A stretch of DNA of 64,000 nt from NCBI GenBank assembly GCA_000161775.1, contig GG704596.1:747825-811824 (forward strand), given 5' to 3'. Of this stretch, positions 19,564 through 29,467 are shown piece after piece (position 1 is the stretch's first letter; every line of letters starts with the position of its first letter). Source of the stretch: Ruegeria lacuscaerulensis ITI-1157. GTDB taxonomy: Bacteria; Pseudomonadota; Alphaproteobacteria; Rhodobacterales; Rhodobacteraceae. Under the pieces are notes generated by a model. It ran no database searches. It worked only from the letters and a program-made list of their open reading frames with translations, and was not told the origin of the DNA. A program made the translations under genes and the position numbers.

Positions 19564-20685
19564 TCAGACACGCATCGGCATCACGACATAGACCGCGCTC
19601 TGGTCATTGCCTTCGCGCATCAGGGTCGGGTCGCCGGCCGAGTTGAACAGGAACACCGCGTTCTCGCGGTCCACCTGGCTTGCGATTTCCTGCAGGTATT
19701 TGGCGTTGAACCCGATTTCCAGCCGTTCGTCGCCATAGGCCACGGCCAGTTCCTCCTCGGCCGCGCCGCTGTCGGGCGCATTCACCGACAGGACCAGCTT
19801 GTCGTTTTCCAGCTGCAGTTTGACCGCACGGGACCGCTCGGACGATACGGTGGCAACCCGGTCGACGGCCTGGGCGAACTCTGCCGCGTCCACTTCCAGC
19901 TTGCGGGTGTTGTTCTGCGGAATCACGCGGGTGTAGTCGGGGAAGGTTCCGTCGATCACCTTCGAGGTCAGCGTGATGTCGGGCGTGGCAAAGCGCACCT
20001 TGGTTTCGCTGACCGACACCGCGATGTCCATGTCGTCATCTTCCAGCAGCTTGCGCAGCTCACCCACCGTTTTGCGCGGAACGATCACGCCGGGCATATC
20101 CTCGGCCCCCGCCGGAAGATCGGCGTCAATCCGGGCCAGGCGGTGGCCGTCGGTGGCCACGCAGCGCAGCACCTTGCCGCCCTCGGGGCCATCCGCCACA
20201 TGCATGTAGACGCCGTTCAGATAGTACCGGGTCTCTTCCGTCGAGATGGCGAATTTCGATTTGTCGAACAGCCGCCGCAGCAGGGCCGCCGAAGCGGTGA
20301 AGTTCGACTGGTACTCCGAGGACGCCATGACGGGGAAATCCTCTTTCGGCAGTGTCGCCAGCGAGAAGTTCGACCGCCCCGCCTCGACCGTCAGCCGGCC
20401 AGCCGCGCTGTCGGCGGTCAGCGTGACCAGCGCGCCATCGGGCAGCTTGCGGACGATCTCGTGCAGGGTCGTGGCCGCAACCGTGGTTGCGCCCGCCTTT
20501 TCGACCTGCGCGGGGGCCTTGTCGACCACCTCGATATCCAGATCGGTCGCGCGGAACAGAACCTGATCGCCCTCGGCCTCGATCAGCACATTGGCCAGGA
20601 TTGGAATCGTGTTGCGGCGTTCCACAACGGATTGGGCCTGCGAAACGGCCTTGAGCAGCGTGCCGCGTTCGATGCTGATCTTCAT
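19564..20685 (-). CDS. dnaN: DNA polymerase III beta subunit (sliding clamp)
   Basis: A 373-residue protein of the usual length with three clamp domains; MKISIERGTLLKAVSQAQSVVERRNTIPILANVLIEA at the start and YVVMPMRV at the end are diagnostic. The dimer ring encircles DNA and tethers polymerases and repair factors by their clamp-binding motifs. It lies between dnaA and recF on the same strand. A dnaA terminator at 20857-20891 suggests its own promoter in the 170 bases before it. Confidence 0.95.
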   Translation of the reverse strand: MKISIERGTLLKAVSQAQSVVERRNTIPILANVLIEAEGDQVLFRATDLDIEVVDKAPAQVEKAGATTVAATTLHEIVRKLPDGALVTLTADSAAGRLTVEAGRSNFSLATLPKEDFPVMASSEYQSNFTASAALLRRLFDKSKFAISTEETRYYLNGVYMHVADGPEGGKVLRCVATDGHRLARIDADLPAGAEDMPGVIVPRKTVGELRKLLEDDDMDIAVSVSETKVRFATPDITLTSKVIDGTFPDYTRVIPQNNTRKLEVDAAEFAQAVDRVATVSSERSRAVKLQLENDKLVLSVNAPDSGAAEEELAVAYGDERLEIGFNAKYLQEIASQVDRENAVFLFNSAGDPTLMREGNDQSAVYVVMPMRV

Positions 20686-20856
20686 ACCCTCAATTCCTCT
20701 GATTTGAGTGCTTACATGGGCGGGACTGGCAAGTTAGCGGTTCAGCCCTGAGGCACAAGGATTTTTTACGGATTTCTGAGGCGGAACGCGCGAACCGTCA
20801 AGGTTCGGGCGGCCCTGCCCCCCAGTTCCGTGGAAATCGTGGAAAAATGCGCACAG

Positions 20857-20891
20857 AAAAACCGCCCCCGCGCAGGGCTGGGGCGGTTTTC
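20857..20891 (-). terminator. Intrinsic terminator after dnaA
   Basis: Arms AAAACCGCCCC and GGGGCGGTTTT (10-11 bases) enclose a GC-rich loop, and the minus strand continues into TTTTT. It is 15 bases beyond the dnaA stop. Confidence 0.8.
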
Positions 20892-20905
20892 CGAATTGCG
20901 CGATC

Positions 20906-22297
20906 TCAGGCTTCCAGCGCGCGGCGCAGCATTTCCACATCTTCGGCGATCTGACCGTCGGTCAGCTTCAGCTCTTCGATGCGTTTGACGCCGTGCATGA
21001 CGGTGGTGTGGTCACGCCCGCCAAAGCGGCGGCCGATCTCGGGCAGCGACCGGCTGGTCAGCTGCTTGCACAGATACATCGCCACCTGACGCGGGCGGGC
21101 ATAGGACCGCAGGCGTTTCGGCCCGATGATGTCGGACAGGCGGATGTTGTAATAATCGGAAACCTTGCGCTGGATCTCTTCGACGGTGATCTTGCGCTCC
21201 GAGGCGCGCAGCACGTCGGCCAGACAATCCTGCGTCAGATCCATGTCGATCTCGCGGCCGACCAGCGAGGCAAAGGCGAACAGCCGGGTCAGCGCCCCCT
21301 CGAGCACCCGCACGTTGGTCGAGATGCGATGGGCCAGGAATTCCAGAACGCCGTCGGCGATCTTCAGATCGGGATAGGTCTTGGTGTATTGCTGCACCTT
21401 GGTCTGCAAGATTCCCAGGCGCAGCTCGTAGTCGGTCGGGTGCAGGTCAACCACCAGTCCGCATTGCAGACGCGACTTTACCCGCTCTTCCAGGTCCTTG
21501 ATCTCGCCCGGCGCGCGGTCGGCCGAGATGATGATTTGCTTGTTCTGATCCACCAGCGCGTTGAAGGTGTGAAAGAATTCCTCCTGCGTCGAATCCTTGC
21601 CGGCGATGAACTGCACGTCATCGACCATCAGCACGTCGACCGAGCGGAACAGGTGTTTGAAATCCATCATCCGGCGTTCGCGCAGGGCCTGCACGAAGCG
21701 GTACATGAACTGTTCGGCCGACAGGTACAGCACGTTGAGCTCGGGGCGTTTGGTCTTCAGCTCCCAGGCGATGGCGTGCATCAGGTGCGTTTTGCCGAGG
21801 CCGACACCGCCATACAGAACCAGCGGGTTGAAGGTGACGGGGCCGCCTTCGGAAACACGGCGCGCGGCGGCGTGGGCCAGTTCGTTGGGCTTGCCGACGA
21901 CGAAGGTGTCGAAAGTGAACCGCGCATCCAGCGGCGCGGCTTGCAGCGACTCGAGCGCATTGCTGCCGACCGAGGCTTCAACAGGTGCATCGATTTCGGC
22001 GGTCTGAGGAATGTCTTCGGCAGCCGGGGCCTCCGTTGCGGGCCGTGCAGGTGTGTTCGCGGCCACGCGAAAGACCAGTCGCTGAACCGACTCTCCAGCC
22101 GTGTTCAACTCATACAGGATGAGATCTGCAAAATTCTGGCTGACGTAGTTCCCCATGAAGTTGGTCGGAACCGAAAAGACGGCAACCCCACCGTTCAATT
22201 CCTGAAATTCCAGAGGTTCAATCCAGGTCGTAAAATTGTTCCGGCCGACGGCCTTGAGCAATTTGTTACGCAGTTGTCCCCATTTCTCTTGTGTCAT
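20906..22297 (-). CDS. dnaA: Chromosomal replication initiator DnaA
   Basis: A 463-residue AAA+ initiator: domain I (EKWGQLRNKLLKAVGRNNFTTWIEPLEF), a linker, the ATPase with Walker A GGVGLGKTH near 162-170 and Walker B VLMVDDVQFIAGK, and domain IV with the signature GRDHTTVMHGVKRIEEL that binds DnaA boxes. It melts oriC and loads the helicase. The ATG at 22297 (TQEKWGQL) is the usual start; 22321 would add unlikely residues. First of the dnaA-dnaN-recF series. Confidence 0.95.
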   Translation of the reverse strand: MTQEKWGQLRNKLLKAVGRNNFTTWIEPLEFQELNGGVAVFSVPTNFMGNYVSQNFADLILYELNTAGESVQRLVFRVAANTPARPATEAPAAEDIPQTAEIDAPVEASVGSNALESLQAAPLDARFTFDTFVVGKPNELAHAAARRVSEGGPVTFNPLVLYGGVGLGKTHLMHAIAWELKTKRPELNVLYLSAEQFMYRFVQALRERRMMDFKHLFRSVDVLMVDDVQFIAGKDSTQEEFFHTFNALVDQNKQIIISADRAPGEIKDLEERVKSRLQCGLVVDLHPTDYELRLGILQTKVQQYTKTYPDLKIADGVLEFLAHRISTNVRVLEGALTRLFAFASLVGREIDMDLTQDCLADVLRASERKITVEEIQRKVSDYYNIRLSDIIGPKRLRSYARPRQVAMYLCKQLTSRSLPEIGRRFGGRDHTTVMHGVKRIEELKLTDGQIAEDVEMLRRALEA

Positions 22298-22837
22298 CCA
22301 GCGCCTCACGCATCCCATCATTATTGGCCAAACGGCCTTATTTTAGTGACCGGTACTCCGGTTCTTCCGCATTCACTCGGCAACAAAAGTTGCGTCACCA
22401 AAACCGGTCGGTCTGGCGTTAGAAACATGCTTTCCTACAACGCTCCACGACACCGCGCCCGAATTCACGGACACTCGGCTGGCGGAGCGCGCCATAGGTT
22501 CCAGTTTTTTGACAGGGCCAAGATCATCGGAAGACCCGAGATCCCAAGCAGATCAACAAGCCGGAACAAGCCAGCCGTCGACATTCGCCCCCGAATCCTC
22601 CCGATGCCCGTCGGTCAGATCACGAGAACAGCCTGTCCCCCCAAGCGAGTGAATCGCTGAACCTGTGGTAGCAAGAGGCAGAGGGGCCGGGCAACGAAAC
22701 TCTGATATTGACTCGGGTCTTCGGGCGAAAGAATCTCTCGGTTTTCCCGAGGCGCGGCATTCTGGCAACAACGAAAAAGGCGCCGCTCGCGGCGACGCCT
22801 TCTTGATCGGGATTCGTCAACAAATATTGACGTAAAG
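22298..22837. other. 540-base spacer between dnaA and rpsT
   Basis: No convincing gene. It must hold the dnaA promoter and ends with the rpsT terminator. No TTATCCACA-type DnaA box or AT-rich unwinding element was found by eye, so it is not clearly oriC. Confidence 0.5.
22774..22804 (-). terminator. Intrinsic terminator after rpsT
   Basis: On the minus strand AAGGCGTCGCCGCGAGCGG pairs back with CGCCTT and is followed by TTTTTCG. It lies about 35 bases beyond the rpsT stop. Confidence 0.75.
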
Positions 22838-23101
22838 TCAACCCAGCGCTTTGACCCGGGCCGACAGGCGCGACATCTTGCGAGCCGCAGTGTTCTTGTG
22901 GAACACGCCTTTGGTAACGCCGCGCATCAGCTCGGGCTGGGCCGCGCGCAGGGCTGCGGTTGCGGCTTCCTTGTCACCGGATGCGATTGCTTCTTCGACC
23001 TTGCGCAGGAAGGTACGGATGCGCGAACGACGTGCTTTGTTGATTGCGTAACGCTTCTCGTTCTGACGAGCACGTTTTTTTGCCTGGGGCGAGTTTGCCA
23101 T
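22838..23101 (-). CDS. rpsT: 30S ribosomal protein S20
   Basis: An 87-residue, lysine/arginine-rich protein ([38 protein letters not shown]) of exactly the family length. S20 binds 16S rRNA early in small-subunit assembly at the bottom of the body. It is a single-gene unit upstream of dnaA with its own terminator; the 230 bases before it hold its promoter and the enoyl-CoA hydratase terminator. Confidence 0.95.
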   Translation of the reverse strand: MANSPQAKKRARQNEKRYAINKARRSRIRTFLRKVEEAIASGDKEAATAALRAAQPELMRGVTKGVFHKNTAARKMSRLSARVKALG

Positions 23102-23282
23102 GTGTCTCTGACCTTTGTTCGGTACGTTTGTCTAGGGTTGCACGTCACGGAATTACCCGCACCGGATCAGAAATCACGAGTGTGAATCGGGCCAAGCGGG
23201 CCGCACGCGCATGTATGGTGGCGGTCAATAGCCAAGTTTTCAGTGTTTGCCAAGCCGATTCTCGGCCTTGTTGCCCGCTATG

Positions 23283-23306
23283 AAAAAAGGCGGGCAACGC
23301 CCGCCT
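23283..23306 (-). terminator. Intrinsic terminator after the enoyl-CoA hydratase gene
   Basis: AGGCGGGC and GCCCGCCT with a 3-base loop, followed on the minus strand by TTTTTT. About 25 bases beyond the stop codon. Confidence 0.85.
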
Positions 23307-23331
23307 GATCCTGCAGTCTTGTCGGCGCCGC

Positions 23332-24106
23332 CTATTTGTCGCGGAACTGGGCCGCGCGCTTTTCGAGGAATGCGGCCATGCCTTCCTTCTGGTCTTCGGT
23401 CGCGAACATCGAGTGGAACACGCGCCGCTCGAACAGCATGCCCTCGCTCAGCGGCACCTCGTAGCTGCGGTTGACTGCCTCTTTCGCGGCCATCGCGGTC
23501 AGCAGAGATTTCTCGGCAATCTTCTGGGCCGCGCCGGTCGCCTCTTCGATCAGCTTCTTGGCCGGCACCACGCGCGACACGAGGCCCGAGCGCTCGGCCT
23601 CTTCGGCATCCATGAAACGGCCGGTCAGGTTCATGTCCATCGCCTTGGACTTGCCCACGAACCGGGTCAGGCGCTGGCTGCCGCCCATCCCGGCAATGAC
23701 GCCCAGATTGATTTCCGGCTGGCCGAACTTGGCGGTGTCGGCGGCGATGATGAAATCGCACATCATGGCCAGCTCGCACCCGCCGCCCAGCGCATAGCCC
23801 GCCACCGCCGCGATGATCGGCTTGCGGATCGCGGTGATCCGGTCGTTGGCGTCGGCGAACAGGTTGGTGGTGTAGACATCGACAAAGCTCATCTCGGACA
23901 TCTCCTTGATGTCCGCGCCCGCGGCGAATGCCTTTTCCGATCCGGTGATGACGATGCAGCGCACCTTGTCATTGGTGTCCGCGTCCTCGAGCGCCTCGCA
24001 CAGCTCACCCAGAAGCTGAGTGTCAGCGCGTCAACGCATCGGGTCTGTTGAGCTTGATTAGGGCGACGTGGTCTTCGATTTCGACGATGATCGTCTCAAA
24101 AGCCAT
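23332..24106 (-). pseudogene. Enoyl-CoA hydratase with two single-base deletions
   Basis: Crotonase-family enzyme that hydrates enoyl-CoA in fatty-acid breakdown. From 24106 the frame reads [27 protein letters not shown] and stops; after a shift it resumes [41 protein letters not shown] and runs intact to the end. The oxyanion-hole glycines ([16 protein letters not shown]) and the catalytic Glu region GQPEINLG are present. The span is 775 bases, two short of the 777 needed for a normal 258-residue protein; the two missing bases fit lost A residues in two AAC codons around 24028-24037. Real inactivation or a sequencing error are both possible. A truncated protein could start near 23964. Confidence 0.75.
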
Positions 24107-24172
24107 GAGGTCTGAGCTTTCGGTTGTTCCGTTCAGGTCCAATTCCTTACCACGCGAAAAACTCGGATCAAG

Positions 24173-25024
24173 CTATCTTTGGCATTGCGCGCAATAGAAG
24201 GTCGACCGCCCAGACTGGGTGATTCTGCGGATCTCGGCCCCGCAGCCCTCGGTCCGGCAGGGCTGGCCCTCGCGCCCGTAGACGTCGAAACTGTGCTGAA
24301 AATATCCAAGCTCTCCATCGGCTTGCCGGAAATCACGCAGCGAGGATCCACCGGCCTCGATGGCCTCGGTCAGCACCGTCCGGATCACCGGAACCAGGGC
24401 CCCGACACGCCCGGCCGAGATCTGACCCGCCTTGCGACGTGGCGACACTCTGGCGCGGTAGAGCGCCTCACAGACATAGATGTTGCCCAGCCCGGCAACG
24501 ATTCTCTGGTCCAGAAGCGCCGCCTTGACCGGTGTGGCCCGGCCGCGGAAGGCGTCGATCAGATAGGTCTCGTTGAAATCGTTGCCCAGCGGCTCCGGCC
24601 CCAGCACGGCCAGCAGCTTGTGCTGTTCGGCGGTGGCCGTGGGCATCAGATCCATCGCCCCGAACCGGCGCGGGTCATTGAAGGTGATGCGCGCGCCATT
24701 GGCCATGTGAAACACCACGTGGTCATGCTTCTGCGGCATCGGGTGATGATGCACGAACTGGCCCAGCGGATCGCCCGACACGGTCATGCGGCCCGACATG
24801 CCCAGGTGAATCAACAGGGTTTCGCCTCCGCTCAGATCGGCCAGGATGTATTTCGACCGCCGCCGCAGACGCTCGACCCGCTGGCCGGTCAGCCGTTCGG
24901 CCATCCGCTCGGGGAAGGGCCAGCGCAGATCGGGGCGGTTCACGTCCGCCCTTTCGATCACCACGCCTTCCATCGCTGGGGCAAGGCCGCGTCTTACTGT
25001 CTCGACCTCGGGCAATTCGGGCAT
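24173..25024 (-). CDS. mutM: Formamidopyrimidine-DNA glycosylase
   Basis: A 283-residue base-excision repair enzyme that removes 8-oxoguanine and cuts the abasic site. The catalytic N-terminus [13 protein letters not shown], the RRSKYIL lysine, the helix-two-turn-helix [13 protein letters not shown] and the zinc finger with four cysteines (CRTEGCG ... FYCAQCQ) at the very end are all present. The start at 25024 is fixed by the need for Pro as residue 2. It is divergent from ubiE across about 85 bases. Confidence 0.95.
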   Translation of the reverse strand: MPELPEVETVRRGLAPAMEGVVIERADVNRPDLRWPFPERMAERLTGQRVERLRRRSKYILADLSGGETLLIHLGMSGRMTVSGDPLGQFVHHHPMPQKHDHVVFHMANGARITFNDPRRFGAMDLMPTATAEQHKLLAVLGPEPLGNDFNETYLIDAFRGRATPVKAALLDQRIVAGLGNIYVCEALYRARVSPRRKAGQISAGRVGALVPVIRTVLTEAIEAGGSSLRDFRQADGELGYFQHSFDVYGREGQPCRTEGCGAEIRRITQSGRSTFYCAQCQR

Positions 25025-25110
25025 TAGACGGCTCCTATTCCAAAGGGCCGCATTGTGCCCCGGTTTCCAGGCCCTATAACAGAGACGAAATTCGACGAAC
25101 GGCAAGGCTT

Positions 25111-25863
25111 ATGTCCGACAACAGCGACAAGACCACTCATTTCGGTTTCGAAACCGTCCCCGAGGCCGAAAAGGCCGGGCGCGTGCAGGGCGTATTCAAC
25201 TCGGTCGCGTCGAAATACGACGTGATGAATGACGTGATGTCGATGGGCATCCACCGGGTCTGGAAGGACGCCATGATGGACTGGCTGGCGCCGCGCCCCG
25301 GCCAGCGCCTGCTGGACGTGGCGGGCGGCACGGGCGACATCTCGTTCCGCTTCCTCAAGCGGGCGGGCCACGGCCATGCCACGGTGCTGGACCTGACCGA
25401 GCCGATGCTGGTCGAGGGGCGCAAGCGCGCCGAGGCCGCGCAGATGGCCGACAGCCTGGACTGGGTGGTGGGCGACGCGATGGCCCTGCCGTTCGAGGAC
25501 AATACCTTCGACGTCTACACCATTTCCTTCGGCATCCGGAACGTGACCCGCCCGCAAGAAGCCCTGAACGAGGCATACCGCGTGCTCAAACCCGGCGGCC
25601 GCCTGATGGTGCTGGAGTTCAGCCAACTGCCCAATGACGGGCTGCAGAAACTCTACGACCTCTACAGCTTCAACGTGATCCCGCGCATGGGCAAGCTGAT
25701 CGCGAATGACCGCGACAGCTATCAATACCTCGTCGAATCGATCCGCAAATTCCCCGATCAGGATACCTTTCTGGGCATGGTCCGCGCCGCCGGATTCGAA
25801 AACGCGAAATACCGCAACCTCAGCATGGGCATCGCCGCCCTGCATTCCGGCTGGAAGATCTGA
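25111..25863 (+). CDS. ubiE: Ubiquinone/menaquinone C-methyltransferase UbiE
   Basis: A 250-residue SAM methyltransferase: motif [15 protein letters not shown] near residue 70, [28 protein letters not shown] (UbiE signature) and the C-terminal [11 protein letters not shown]. It methylates the benzoquinol ring in ubiquinone synthesis. It is 3 bases from ubiB, forming an operon. Confidence 0.95.
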   Translation: MSDNSDKTTHFGFETVPEAEKAGRVQGVFNSVASKYDVMNDVMSMGIHRVWKDAMMDWLAPRPGQRLLDVAGGTGDISFRFLKRAGHGHATVLDLTEPMLVEGRKRAEAAQMADSLDWVVGDAMALPFEDNTFDVYTISFGIRNVTRPQEALNEAYRVLKPGGRLMVLEFSQLPNDGLQKLYDLYSFNVIPRMGKLIANDRDSYQYLVESIRKFPDQDTFLGMVRAAGFENAKYRNLSMGIAALHSGWKI

Positions 25864-25866
25864 CGC

Positions 25867-27396
25867 ATGCGCGGCCCCCACAACATCATCCGCCTGATCC
25901 GCACGGGCGCCACGCTGGAGCGCACCGGCGCCATGAACGTGGTGCTGGACGCGTTCGAGGCTCCGCGCGCGTTGCGGATCGTGGCCCACACTCTGGGCAA
26001 ACCGTTCCAATGGCTGGGCTACAAGGGTGACCCGAACATGCCGCCAGCCACCCGGGCGCTGACCGCCCTGGGCCCGGCCTACATCAAGTTCGGTCAGGTC
26101 CTGTCCACGCGCCCCGATGTCGTCGGCGAAGAACTGGCCGAACAGCTCCGCGTCCTGCAGGACAAGCTGCCCCCCTTTCCACGCGACGTGGCCATGGCCG
26201 AGGTGGAAAAGGAGCTGGGCCAACCTCTGGATGAGATGTTCTCGGAGTTCAGCGAACCGATCGCGGCCGCCTCGATCGCGCAGGTCCACAAGGCCAAGAT
26301 CGCCAGCACCGGCGAGGACGTGGCCGTCAAGGTCCTGCGCCCCGGCATCGAACGCGCGTTCCGCAAGGATGTGGATGCGTTCTATTTCGCCGCCCGGATC
26401 GTCCAGCTTTTCGCCCCCGGCGCGCGCCGACTGCGTCCGATGGAAGTGATCGAGCATTTCGACGGCGTCGTCCGCGGCGAACTGGATCTGAGGCTCGAAA
26501 GCTCGGCGGCGTCGGAATTTGCCGCCAACACGCAGAATGACGAAGGCTTCTGGCTGCCACCCGTGGTCTGGTCGCTGTCGGCGCGCCGGGTCATGACGCT
26601 CAGCTGGGCCGACGGTATCCCCTTGGGCGACAACGCCGCGCTGGACGCCGCCAATCACGACCGCCGCGACCTGGCCGAGCGGGTGCTGCGCCTGTTCCTG
26701 CTGCACGCCCTGCGCGACGGCTTCTTCCACGCCGACATGCACCAGGGCAACCTCAAGGTCGCCGCGAACGGCGACATCATCGCCTATGACTTCGGCATCA
26801 TGGGCCATATCGACGAATACACCCGCCGCGTCTATGCCGAGATCCTCTTCGGCTTCATCCGCCGTGACTACAAGCGCGTGGCCGAGGTGCATTTCGAGGC
26901 CGGCTACGTCCCGGCTGACCAGGACGTCGATGAATTCGCCCGCGCCCTGCGCGCGGTGGGCGAGCCGATCTTCGGCATGGATGCCACCCATATCTCGATG
27001 GGCCGCCTGCTGAACTACCTGTTCGAGGTGACCGAACGCTTCGGCATGGAAACCCGCACCGAACTGATCCTGCTGCAACGCACGATGGTGGTGGTCGAAG
27101 GCGTCGCCCGCTCGCTCGACCCGCATATGAACATCTGGGAGGTCGCCCGCCCCGTTGTCGAGGACTATATCAAGCAGTCCATCGGCCCCCGCGCCGCCCT
27201 GCGTGATTTTGGAAAAACAGCTCTGGTTCTTGCGCGATTCGGGCCCCGCCTACCTGATCTTGTCGAAAATGCCCTGATCGCCCAGACCCGCAAGGATGAT
27301 CCATCCGGCTCAGATTTCTGGCCCAAGGCCATTCCCGCCGCGATCGGAGCGGCAGCCGGGGCAGTGGCCGTCCTGATCCTTACGGGCCTGGGCTGA
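25867..27396 (+). CDS. ubiB: UbiB, ABC1/ADCK atypical kinase for ubiquinone synthesis
   Basis: A 509-residue protein: the KxGQ motif in YIKFGQVLSTRPDVVG near residue 75, the Ala-rich loop AAASIAQVHKA in place of the usual P-loop, DADMHQGNL catalytic and YDFGIMG metal segments, and two C-terminal membrane helices ending in AAIGAAAGAVAVLILTGLG. It is an ATPase that helps move coenzyme Q intermediates. It follows ubiE directly. Confidence 0.93.
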   Translation: MRGPHNIIRLIRTGATLERTGAMNVVLDAFEAPRALRIVAHTLGKPFQWLGYKGDPNMPPATRALTALGPAYIKFGQVLSTRPDVVGEELAEQLRVLQDKLPPFPRDVAMAEVEKELGQPLDEMFSEFSEPIAAASIAQVHKAKIASTGEDVAVKVLRPGIERAFRKDVDAFYFAARIVQLFAPGARRLRPMEVIEHFDGVVRGELDLRLESSAASEFAANTQNDEGFWLPPVVWSLSARRVMTLSWADGIPLGDNAALDAANHDRRDLAERVLRLFLLHALRDGFFHADMHQGNLKVAANGDIIAYDFGIMGHIDEYTRRVYAEILFGFIRRDYKRVAEVHFEAGYVPADQDVDEFARALRAVGEPIFGMDATHISMGRLLNYLFEVTERFGMETRTELILLQRTMVVVEGVARSLDPHMNIWEVARPVVEDYIKQSIGPRAALRDFGKTALVLARFGPRLPDLVENALIAQTRKDDPSGSDFWPKAIPAAIGAAAGAVAVLILTGLG

Positions 27397-27439
27397 CAGG
27401 CGCCGTCGCTTCATCTGGCCAAAAATATCCTCGGGGGGA

Positions 27440-27476
27440 ATCGCGCCCCGGCGCGATGGGGGGCAGACAGCCCCCC
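27440..27476. terminator. Tandem hairpins between ubiB and the thiolase gene
   Basis: ATCGCGC/GCGCGAT (27440-27457) is followed at once by GGGGGGC/GCCCCCC (27458-27476). This kind of GC-rich spacer is common between convergent genes in this group and probably ends both transcripts. Confidence 0.5.
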
Positions 27477-27490
27477 TGCCCAGCCCACGA

Positions 27491-28666
27491 TCAGAGCCGT
27501 TCGATGGCGATGGCAATCCCCTGCCCGCCACCGATGCACATGGTGATCAGCCCTTTCGACCCGCCGATGCGCTCCAACTCGTACAGAGTCTTCAGCGTGA
27601 TGATCGCCCCGGTAGCCCCCACCGGATGACCTAGGGCGATGGCCCCGCCATTCGGGTTCACCTTGGCCGGGTCCAGCCCAAGTTCCTTGTTCACCGCCAG
27701 CGCCTGGGCGGCAAAGGCCTCGTTGCTTTCGATCACATCGAAATCGCCCGCCGACAGGCCGGTTCGCTCCAACAGGTTGCGCACGGCCGGAACCGGGCCG
27801 ATCCCCATCACTTCGGGGCGAACGCCAGCATGGGCATAGCCCAGGATGCGCGCCTTGGGCGTCAGGCCGGCTTTCTCGGCGGCTTCCGCCGTGGCCAGAA
27901 CCATCGCCGCCGCGCCGTCATTGATGCCCGAGGCGTTGCCCGCAGTCACACGCCCGTCCTTCTGGAACACCGGCCGCAGCCCGGCCAGGGCCTCGGCCGT
28001 GGTGGCCTTGGGATGCTCGTCGACCTTGAAATCGACCATGTCGCGCTTGACCTTGACCTGCACCGGCGCGATCTGGCTGTCGAAATAGCCCGCCTCGATC
28101 GCGGCCGCAGCCCGCTGCTGGCTGGTCAGCGCAAACGCGTCCATCTCCTCGCGCGTGATCTGGTGTTCATCGGCCACGTTCTCGGCTGTGACGCCCATAT
28201 GCCCGGTGCCAAAGGGGCAGTTCAGCGCGCCCAGCATCATGTCCAGCGACTTGATGTCGCCCATCTTGGCGCCCCAACGCGCCTGCGGAACGATGTAGGG
28301 GCTGCGCGACATGCTCTCGGCGCCGCCGGCCACGGCAAACTCGGCATCCCCCAGCATCAGCGATTGAACCGCCGATACGATGGCCTGCGCGCCCGACCCG
28401 CACAGTCGGTTAACATTCATCGCCGGAGCACCGTTCGGAATGCCCGCCTGCATCGCCGCGACGCGCGACAGGTACATGTCGCGCGGCTCGGTGTTGATGA
28501 CATGCCCGAACACCACATGCCCGATCCGGTCGCCTTCGACGCCGGATTTCTCAAGCGCGGCCTTGGTCACGACGGTGGCCAGATCGATCGGCGGGGCCGC
28601 GGCCAGCGAGCCTCCGAACGTACCGATTGCGGTGCGGGCACCGTCCAGAATCACGATGTCGGTCAT
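27491..28666 (-). CDS. Acetyl-CoA C-acyltransferase (thiolase)
   Basis: A 391-residue thiolase. The active Cys lies in [12 protein letters not shown] near residue 89, the His in GHPVGATG and the second Cys in MCIGGGQG near the end. It condenses two acetyl-CoA or cleaves ketoacyl-CoA; thus it may serve PHB synthesis or fatty-acid and amino-acid breakdown, which the sequence alone cannot settle. The start at 28666 has AGAGGAGAG just upstream. Divergent from the XRE-cupin regulator across 117 bases. Confidence 0.9.
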   Translation of the reverse strand: MTDIVILDGARTAIGTFGGSLAAAPPIDLATVVTKAALEKSGVEGDRIGHVVFGHVINTEPRDMYLSRVAAMQAGIPNGAPAMNVNRLCGSGAQAIVSAVQSLMLGDAEFAVAGGAESMSRSPYIVPQARWGAKMGDIKSLDMMLGALNCPFGTGHMGVTAENVADEHQITREEMDAFALTSQQRAAAAIEAGYFDSQIAPVQVKVKRDMVDFKVDEHPKATTAEALAGLRPVFQKDGRVTAGNASGINDGAAAMVLATAEAAEKAGLTPKARILGYAHAGVRPEVMGIGPVPAVRNLLERTGLSAGDFDVIESNEAFAAQALAVNKELGLDPAKVNPNGGAIALGHPVGATGAIITLKTLYELERIGGSKGLITMCIGGGQGIAIAIERL

Positions 28667-28783
28667 GTCTCTCTCCTCTTGGATTTGCGCGCAGTATGCA
28701 TCCGCAGCATGGGCCTGTCGCGCGGGACGTTCCGTCATCGGCGGAATTGACAATTCGCGCCCGGACGCGCAAGAAATTCCGCC

Positions 28784-29350
28784 ATGACGGAAAACTCAGA
28801 CGATATCCTGACACGCCTGCCCGCCCGCCTGAAAGAGGCCCGGCGCGCCAAGGGCCTGTCACTGGAAGCTGTGGCCAATCTCAGCGGCGTGTCCCGGTCG
28901 ATGGTCAGCCAGATCGAACGCGGCGAAAGCAGCCCCACGATCTCGACCCTGTGGAACCTGACCCGCGCGTTGCAGGTCGATTTCGCCGGTCTTCTGGAAG
29001 AGTCCGAGACCACCGACCAGATCGAGGTGCTGCGCAGCGCCGAGGTGCCCAGCATCGACAATATGGGCCAGTCCTGCCGGATCCGCATCCTCTCGCCACC
29101 CGAGGAGGCCGGCGGGCACGAGGTCTATGATATCCGGTTCGATGCAAACGGAGCGCTGAACAGCCAGCCCCATGCCCGCGGCGCGCGCGAACAGCTGACC
29201 GTGCTGGAAGGGGCCGTCCGCGTCACCTCGGGCGCCGCGACGATGGAACTGCAGCAGGGCGACACGGCCCGTTATGCGGCCGACGTGGCCCACGCCATCG
29301 CGGCACCGGACGGACCCGCCCGCGTGTTCCTGATCGTCAAGAACGCCTGA
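28784..29350 (+). CDS. XRE-family regulator with cupin domain
   Basis: A 188-residue regulator: helix-turn-helix at about 15-70 (LKEARRAKGLSLEAVANLSGVSRSMVSQIERGESSPT), then a C-terminal cupin barrel (about 105-185) with SQPHARGAREQLTVLEGAVRV that probably binds a small effector. This layout is common for regulators of amino-acid and polyamine genes. It lies between a divergent thiolase and the co-oriented kbl-tdh pair, either of which could be its target. Confidence 0.85.
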   Translation: MTENSDDILTRLPARLKEARRAKGLSLEAVANLSGVSRSMVSQIERGESSPTISTLWNLTRALQVDFAGLLEESETTDQIEVLRSAEVPSIDNMGQSCRIRILSPPEEAGGHEVYDIRFDANGALNSQPHARGAREQLTVLEGAVRVTSGAATMELQQGDTARYAADVAHAIAAPDGPARVFLIVKNA

Positions 29351-29467
29351 TCCGCGGAGATCGGCCACTTTCCGCCTTCACGGATTTTTTTCCGCCATAC
29401 TGAAAATCTCCTATTTGGGACGCGCTTCCGTTATGTTAGATACGCGACTCAGAAAAAGGAGATCGCC

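Noticed and set aside
22553..22771. Small open frames in the dnaA-rpsT spacer
   Set aside because: No ribosome site or conserved look; overlapping alternatives in several frames.
25024..27126. 700-codon open frame on the minus strand opposite ubiE and ubiB
   Set aside because: It lies over two clearly recognised genes, has no domain motifs, and such long antisense frames are common in GC-rich DNA.
28680..28783. Operator for the XRE-cupin regulator
   Set aside because: No clear palindrome was visible in the divergent region.
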